Origin: Desulfobulbaceae bacterium
GTDB taxonomy: Bacteria > Desulfobacterota > Desulfobulbia > Desulfobulbales > Desulfobulbaceae
Length of the DNA: 6,068 bases
Reading direction: 5' to 3'
NCBI GenBank assembly: GCA_007121995.1
Contig: SKJK01000011.1
Span: 1-6,068 of the forward strand
Below the pieces are notes generated by a model. That model saw only the letters and a list, made by a program, of their open reading frames with translations. It was not told the origin of the DNA and did not search any database. Shown here piece by piece: positions 1 through 3,518 of this stretch. Position 1 is the stretch's first letter, and each line of letters opens with the position of its first letter. The translations under genes were made by a program, and so were the position numbers.

Positions 1-1
1 C

Positions 2-286
2 GAAGACGGAGTCGTCCGGGACTTCAAAGCCGGCGCAGTGCTCCTGGCGATCAAGGCCGGTGTTCCTCTTGTGCCCGTTGGTTTCAATGGTTCCTACGAG
101 GTTCTGCCCAAGGGAAAATTCCTGCCCGAGAGCGGCGAGATTCATATCCGGATCGGTCCACCGCTGGATACTGGCGAGTATCGGGCCGCTGACAAACAAC
201 AGCTTGCTGCCGACCTGCTGGCGGCGGTGGAAAAGCAGCTTGATGATCGATATGTGCAGGCGCGGTCCGCAGAAGAACAAGGGTAA
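2..286 (+). CDS. plsC: 1-acyl-sn-glycerol-3-phosphate acyltransferase family protein (PlsC-like), C-terminal part
   Basis: This is the last 94 codons of a gene whose 5' end lies outside the window; the reading frame is open from base 2 to the TAA at 284-286. The visible protein starts EDGVVRDFKAGAVLLAIKAG and continues into VPLVPVGFNGSYEVLP. This matches the part of PlsC acyltransferases just after the glycerolipid-binding EGTRS-type motif, including the conserved 'F+.GA..LA..AGVP+VPV' block. The short C-terminal tail (residues about 60-94) is charged and helical-looking. Family knowledge: PlsC enzymes transfer an acyl chain to lysophosphatidic acid at the inner membrane, giving phosphatidic acid for phospholipid synthesis. 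The catalytic HX4D motif is not in view, so activity and exact substrate cannot be checked; related acyltransferases acting on other lysolipids share this region. The next gene, bamA, is also an envelope gene but lies almost 500 bases away and probably has its own promoter. Confidence is good for the family and lower for the exact symbol. Confidence 0.82.
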   Translation, partial: EDGVVRDFKAGAVLLAIKAGVPLVPVGFNGSYEVLPKGKFLPESGEIHIRIGPPLDTGEYRAADKQQLAADLLAAVEKQLDDRYVQARSAEEQG

Positions 287-358
287 CCTATCAATGGGTA
301 TGTACCTGTCTGGTTTGGCACGCTCCTGTTTTGTAAGCAGTCACAGGTCTCCCGGATT

Positions 359-378
359 TGTGCAGACCCGGCTGCACA
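359..378. repeat. Perfect 7-bp inverted repeat downstream of plsC
   Basis: TGTGCAG (359-365) and CTGCACA (372-378) are exact reverse complements around a six-base loop. A second overlapping palindrome, GCACA-C-TGTGC (374-384), shares the right arm. The position about 70 bases after the plsC stop suggests a terminator or a site for a dimeric regulator. No run of T follows on either strand, so it is not a classic intrinsic terminator. It also lies about 30 bases upstream of the -35 of the promoter candidate at 411-438, where an operator or activator site could sit. Function is unknown. Confidence 0.4.
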
Positions 379-410
379 CTGTGCGAATACAGCTCAGCCG
401 AGATAATTTC

Positions 411-438
411 TTGCAAAATCAAGGAAACATGGCATAAT
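411..438 (+). promoter_or_regulatory. Candidate sigma70 promoter P1 for bamA, extended -10
   Basis: TTGCAA (411-416, four of six matches to TTGACA) is separated by 16 bases from CATAAT (433-438, five of six matches to TATAAT). A TG one base upstream of the -10 (430-431) makes an extended -10 element. The predicted start is near 444, giving a leader of about 335 bases before the bamA ATG. This is the best promoter match I saw in the intergenic region. It is supported only by consensus matching. Confidence 0.5.
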
Positions 439-458
439 CCTGAACCGTGACGGTCGGG

Positions 459-487
459 TTGCTGTTAGAGATATATCGTGCTGTAAT
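459..487 (+). promoter_or_regulatory. Candidate sigma70 promoter P2 for bamA, weaker
   Basis: TTGCTG (459-464, three of six matches) lies 17 bases upstream of TGTAAT (482-487, five of six matches), with an extended -10 TG at 479-480. It would start transcription near 494. The weak -35 makes it less convincing than the site just upstream, but tandem promoters are common ahead of essential envelope genes. The -10 word recurs at 594-602. Confidence 0.3.
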
Positions 488-603
488 CAGGTTATACGTG
501 CGGCGGTTCTGTGTACCCTATACCTTCACCAGGCGCCCTTCGGGGTATCCGTCTTTACGCCATCCTTTCTGCCCGTAACCGTCCGATAAGATATGCTGTA
601 ATC
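479..603 (+). repeat. Direct repeat TGCTGTAATC, two copies
   Basis: The ten-base word TGCTGTAATC occurs at 479-488 and again at 594-603, 115 bases apart. In each copy it can be read as an extended -10 element (TGC-TGTAAT). Only the first has even a partial -35 at the right distance. The second copy overlaps the loop and right arm of the inverted repeat at 578-610. It may be promoter-like sequence, a regulator half-site, or chance. Confidence 0.35.
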
Positions 604-610
604 GAACGGT
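578..610 (+). repeat. Inverted repeat in bamA leader, with an alternative pairing partner
   Basis: ACCGTCCGAT (578-587) can pair with ATCGAACGGT (601-610), a ten-base stem with one mismatch and a 13-base loop. The same left arm can instead pair further on: CGTAA plus CCGTCCG (574-585) matches CGGACGG (633-639) and TTACG (644-648), twelve pairs with a four-base bulge. The two pairings exclude each other. No T-tract follows either one. Confidence 0.4.
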
Positions 611-717
611 CACCAACAACAAAGCTGACGCACGGACGGACGCTTACGGATCAAGGATAATGGCTCCCGAAATTCAAGGAGATTGGTCGGTTGCCGGCAG
701 GCGGCCGTTTTCTCGCT

Positions 718-754
718 ACCGGCGGGTGCAAACGTGTTCTTGCACCCTTCCGGT
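718..754 (+). repeat. Strong hairpin just upstream of the bamA ribosome binding site
   Basis: GGGTGCAA (724-731) and TTGCACCC (740-747) form a perfect eight-base stem around an eight-base loop. The stem extends outward through ACCGG (718-722) and CCGGT (750-754), with a one-base bulge on one side and two on the other. This gives 13 pairs in all. It ends 15 bases before the Shine-Dalgarno of bamA and leaves it unpaired. No T-tract follows, so it is more likely an mRNA leader structure or protein-binding element than a terminator. Confidence 0.55.
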
Positions 755-769
755 GGAACATCCATCAAC

Positions 770-774
770 AGGAA
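770..774 (+). promoter_or_regulatory. Ribosome binding site that sets the bamA start
   Basis: AGGAA lies seven bases before the ATG at 782. This spacing supports the ATG over the upstream in-frame TTG at 683, which has AAGGAG only one base in front of it. Starting at 782 also puts a normal signal peptide at the extreme N-terminus. Confidence 0.75.
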
Positions 775-781
775 TCATCCC

Positions 782-3466
782 ATGCGGTCGATCGTAAACA
801 TCTGGCGGAAAAACCTGACCTTTCCATTGCTGGTATGCGTTCTTTTAGGAGTTGCCTCCCAGCTCCTTTTCCCTGGTGCTCTTAGGGCATTGGAGGCCAA
901 CACGGTCTTCCTGCCGCTCCGGATCAACGCGCCTGATGCCGCTGCCCTTGCCGGTACCGCCGATAGGATTTTGCAACGGGAGACGGCTGCCAAAGGCCAG
1001 GTCATGCTTTCGCGCAACGAGGCTGAGCAACTGATTCAATATGAAGGGGTCTGGCCGCCACCGGTCTCTGCCCTCAGTGCCGTCGCCGAACGGACCGGGG
1101 CCAATTATATAGTTGTTGGCAGTCTCACCACACTGGGCGCCGACATCAGCCTTGACTGTGCAATCTATGATATGCTGGCCCCAAAGGTCCCGTATACCGC
1201 TTTTCGGGAAGCCGGTTCATTGGAGGAACTGGGACGGATAACCGAGGAAATCGTTGCCGCCATGCTGACCTATTCCAATCGCCGCTTTACCGTTGCCTCC
1301 ATCGTGCCCGAAGGCAATGTGCGCATTGATTCCGGCGCCATTCTCCAGAGAATTTCTACCAGGCCCGGAGACATGTATGATCCGGCTACGTTGCGGGAGG
1401 ATCTCCGCTCGGTTTTTGCCATGGGCTATTTCGACAATGTCGAGATCGAAGCCCTTGACAGCGAACAGGGGAAAAGGATTATTTTTCGGATCAATGAAAA
1501 ACCACTCATCGGCAGTGTCGTCATTTCCGGAGCTGAGAACATCAAAGAGCAGGAGGTCCTGGACGCCGCCAATATCCCGGTCAACTCCATTCTTAACCCG
1601 ACCAGGGTCAACGAGGCCGCGGAAAGGGTCCGGGAACTCTACCGATCCAAGGGGTATTACAATACTGAGGTCAATACAATCATCAGTTACCCCGAAGATG
1701 CCGGTGCCGAAGTGCGACTCGTGCTCGATGAAGGAAAAAAAATCACCATCGAGGCCATAACCTTCCAGGGCAATGCCAGTGTATCCGACAGAACGCTGCG
1801 GGACCTTATCCAGACTGGCACGCATCGTTGGTGGATCTCGTGGCTGACAACTTCCGGTGTCTTGAAAATGGATGTTCTCCGGCAGGATGCGGAACGGATC
1901 AGTGCCTACTATCATAACCAGGGTTTCATTGAGGCCAAAGTAGGCAGTCCCATCGTCGAGCAGCAGGATGATGCGCTTTTTATCACCTTCCCTATTGAAG
2001 AAGGGCCTCGGTATCGGGTCGGTACGGTTGACATCCAGGGCGATCTCATCCATAGTCAGGATGAACTGATCGCTCTGCTCGAAATCCGCAAAGAGGAGTA
2101 TCTCAACCGGCAGGTGCTGCGGGACGATATCACCCGCCTCACCGACCTGTACGCCGAACAGGGATATGCCTTCACGGAAATTTTTCCCAGAGTAAACCGG
2201 GCAGCCACCGGTAACCGAGTGAATATCGTCCTCATGGTCGATAAAGGTTCTCTGGTGTATTTCAACCGGATTGATATCCAGGGGAACACCCGCACCCGAG
2301 ATAATGTCATCCGCCGTGATCTCAAGATGGAGGAAGGCGGCCTCTTCGATTCCAAGGCTATCCGTACCTCCAATCAGCGACTCAATCGGCTTCGTTTTTT
2401 TGAAGAAGTCAATATCATTCCCAGGCCGACCATGAATGAAGAGCTGATGGATGTAGTGGTCGAGGTCAAGGAGCAACCGACCGGTCAGTTCAGCATTGGC
2501 GCTGGATATTCTTCATCTGAATATCTTCTGTTCATGGGACAGATTTCCGAGGATAATATATTTGGCACCGGGAACAGGCTGTCGCTGTCGGCCAACCTCA
2601 GCAGCAAGAGCACCCGCTACAATCTCAACTTCACCAACCCGCGACTCTACGACTCGCAGGTCTCCGGCAGCATTGACGCGTTCGACTGGGAGCGCGAATA
2701 CACCGATTATACCAAAGATTCAACCGGTGGCGCCCTCCGCCTGGGACACCCGTTCTTTGAAGCCTGGCGGATTTATTACGGGTACAGCCTCGTAGATACC
2801 AAACTGACCGATATCGCCGAAAATGCCTCCTCCGTCATCCTGCGATCCAAAGATATCAACCTGACCAGTTCGGCTGAGTTGGGCCTGATTCGTGATACTC
2901 GGGATAGAATTTTCTCTCCAACCACTGGTTCGCGCAATCGGATCAGCGTTAATTATGCCGGCGGCCCCCTTGGCGGCGATGCGCAGTTTACCAAGGTCGA
3001 GGGTTCTTCATCCTGGTATTTTCCCCTGGTCTGGAACACGGTCTTTCATGTCCGGGGTGCTGCTGGTCAAGTGTTTGAGAACGAAGACGACAAATTGCCG
3101 GTCTACGAGAACTTCTATCTGGGTGGCATGAACTCTATCCGCGGCTTCCGATCGACTCGCATCAGTCCGCTGGATCCGGAGACCGGAGAGAGAATCGGAG
3201 GGGATAAGATGTGGTTCGGTAATGTGTCTATTATCTTTCCGCTGCTCAAGGATCTGGGTATGGACGGGGAAATTTTTACCGATTTCGGTAATGTCTATGC
3301 CTCGGATGACAGTTGGGATTTCGGCGAATACAAAAGTACCGCCGGCTTCGGTGTCCTCTGGCTTTCTCCCCTGGGTCCGCTTCGTCTGGCATGGGGGTAC
3401 AATCTCGACCGTAAAGACGATGAGGACAGCTCCAACTGGGATTTCAGCATGGGCGGCACCTTCTGA
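782..3466 (+). CDS. bamA: Outer membrane protein assembly factor BamA with N-terminal TolB-N-like extension
   Basis: This 894-residue Omp85-family protein is the core of the BAM complex that folds and inserts beta-barrel proteins into the outer membrane. Residues 1 to about 39 form a signal peptide: basic start (RSIVNIWRK), hydrophobic core, likely signal peptidase I cut after ALRA or ALEA. Residues about 41-163 are an extra domain with a TolB-N/FlgO-like look (GANYIVVGSLTTLGADISLD at 106-125). Five POTRA domains follow at about 168-240, 241-317, 320-408, 411-488 and 491-565, each with the usual alternation and G-hinges (e.g. IDIQGNTRTRDNVIRRDL). The barrel occupies about 567-894, carries the conserved loop-6 IRGF motif at 786-789, and ends in the terminal aromatic F of a beta-signal (FSMGGTF). 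At 894 residues it is about 85 longer than E. coli BamA (810), explained by the N-terminal domain. The gene appears intact. The gap to mfd is 52 bases without a terminator, so co-transcription is likely. Confidence 0.96.
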   Translation: MRSIVNIWRKNLTFPLLVCVLLGVASQLLFPGALRALEANTVFLPLRINAPDAAALAGTADRILQRETAAKGQVMLSRNEAEQLIQYEGVWPPPVSALSAVAERTGANYIVVGSLTTLGADISLDCAIYDMLAPKVPYTAFREAGSLEELGRITEEIVAAMLTYSNRRFTVASIVPEGNVRIDSGAILQRISTRPGDMYDPATLREDLRSVFAMGYFDNVEIEALDSEQGKRIIFRINEKPLIGSVVISGAENIKEQEVLDAANIPVNSILNPTRVNEAAERVRELYRSKGYYNTEVNTIISYPEDAGAEVRLVLDEGKKITIEAITFQGNASVSDRTLRDLIQTGTHRWWISWLTTSGVLKMDVLRQDAERISAYYHNQGFIEAKVGSPIVEQQDDALFITFPIEEGPRYRVGTVDIQGDLIHSQDELIALLEIRKEEYLNRQVLRDDITRLTDLYAEQGYAFTEIFPRVNRAATGNRVNIVLMVDKGSLVYFNRIDIQGNTRTRDNVIRRDLKMEEGGLFDSKAIRTSNQRLNRLRFFEEVNIIPRPTMNEELMDVVVEVKEQPTGQFSIGAGYSSSEYLLFMGQISEDNIFGTGNRLSLSANLSSKSTRYNLNFTNPRLYDSQVSGSIDAFDWEREYTDYTKDSTGGALRLGHPFFEAWRIYYGYSLVDTKLTDIAENASSVILRSKDINLTSSAELGLIRDTRDRIFSPTTGSRNRISVNYAGGPLGGDAQFTKVEGSSSWYFPLVWNTVFHVRGAAGQVFENEDDKLPVYENFYLGGMNSIRGFRSTRISPLDPETGERIGGDKMWFGNVSIIFPLLKDLGMDGEIFTDFGNVYASDDSWDFGEYKSTAGFGVLWLSPLGPLRLAWGYNLDRKDDEDSSNWDFSMGGTF

Positions 3467-3518
3467 ACCGACCACCCGGCTCCTTTTTCCTGTTCCAGTC
3501 TTGATGTGACCGCACGAC

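Larger units (their letters stand above)
287..781 (+). other. Intergenic region / probable long 5' leader of bamA
   Basis: This gap of about 495 bases holds no gene I can support: open frames are short, lack plausible ribosome binding sites and show no recognisable protein. It does contain two sigma70-like promoter candidates (411-438 and 459-487), a repeated ten-base word (479-488 and 594-603), and inverted repeats at 359-378, 578-610 and 718-754. There is also a tiny potential C(UUCG)G-capped stem at 536-545. If the first promoter is used, transcription would begin near 444 and the bamA mRNA would carry roughly 335 untranslated bases. I could not match the leader to a riboswitch class I know. 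No T-tract terminator for plsC is visible, so read-through from plsC into bamA is also possible. Confidence 0.6.

Noticed and set aside
316..331. Sigma54 promoter suggested by TGGCACG
   Set aside because: The -24 half is a perfect match, but at the required spacing the -12 half reads TGTTT instead of TTGCA and lacks the essential GC.
60..437. 125-codon open frame overlapping the plsC end and the intergenic region
   Set aside because: It is out of frame with recognisable PlsC sequence, rich in R/S/P/C as out-of-frame translations often are, and has no plausible ribosome binding site.
664..690. SigmaE-type promoter upstream of bamA (GAAATT ... GGTCGG)
   Set aside because: The -35-like word is degenerate and the spacing to the -10-like word is several bases too short.
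683..781. In-frame upstream TTG start adding 33 residues to BamA
   Set aside because: The AAGGAG in front (676-681) is only one base from the TTG, and the extension would bury the signal peptide. ATG 782 has a well-spaced AGGAA and a signal peptide at the N-terminus.
1217..2476. 419-codon open frame on the minus strand, antisense to bamA
   Set aside because: It lies entirely inside a clearly coding bamA; its protein shows no recognisable domain and is explained by codon bias of the sense gene.
3467..3518. Terminator or promoter between bamA and mfd
   Set aside because: The gap has a short pyrimidine run but no inverted repeat and no -35/-10 pair; co-transcription is simpler.
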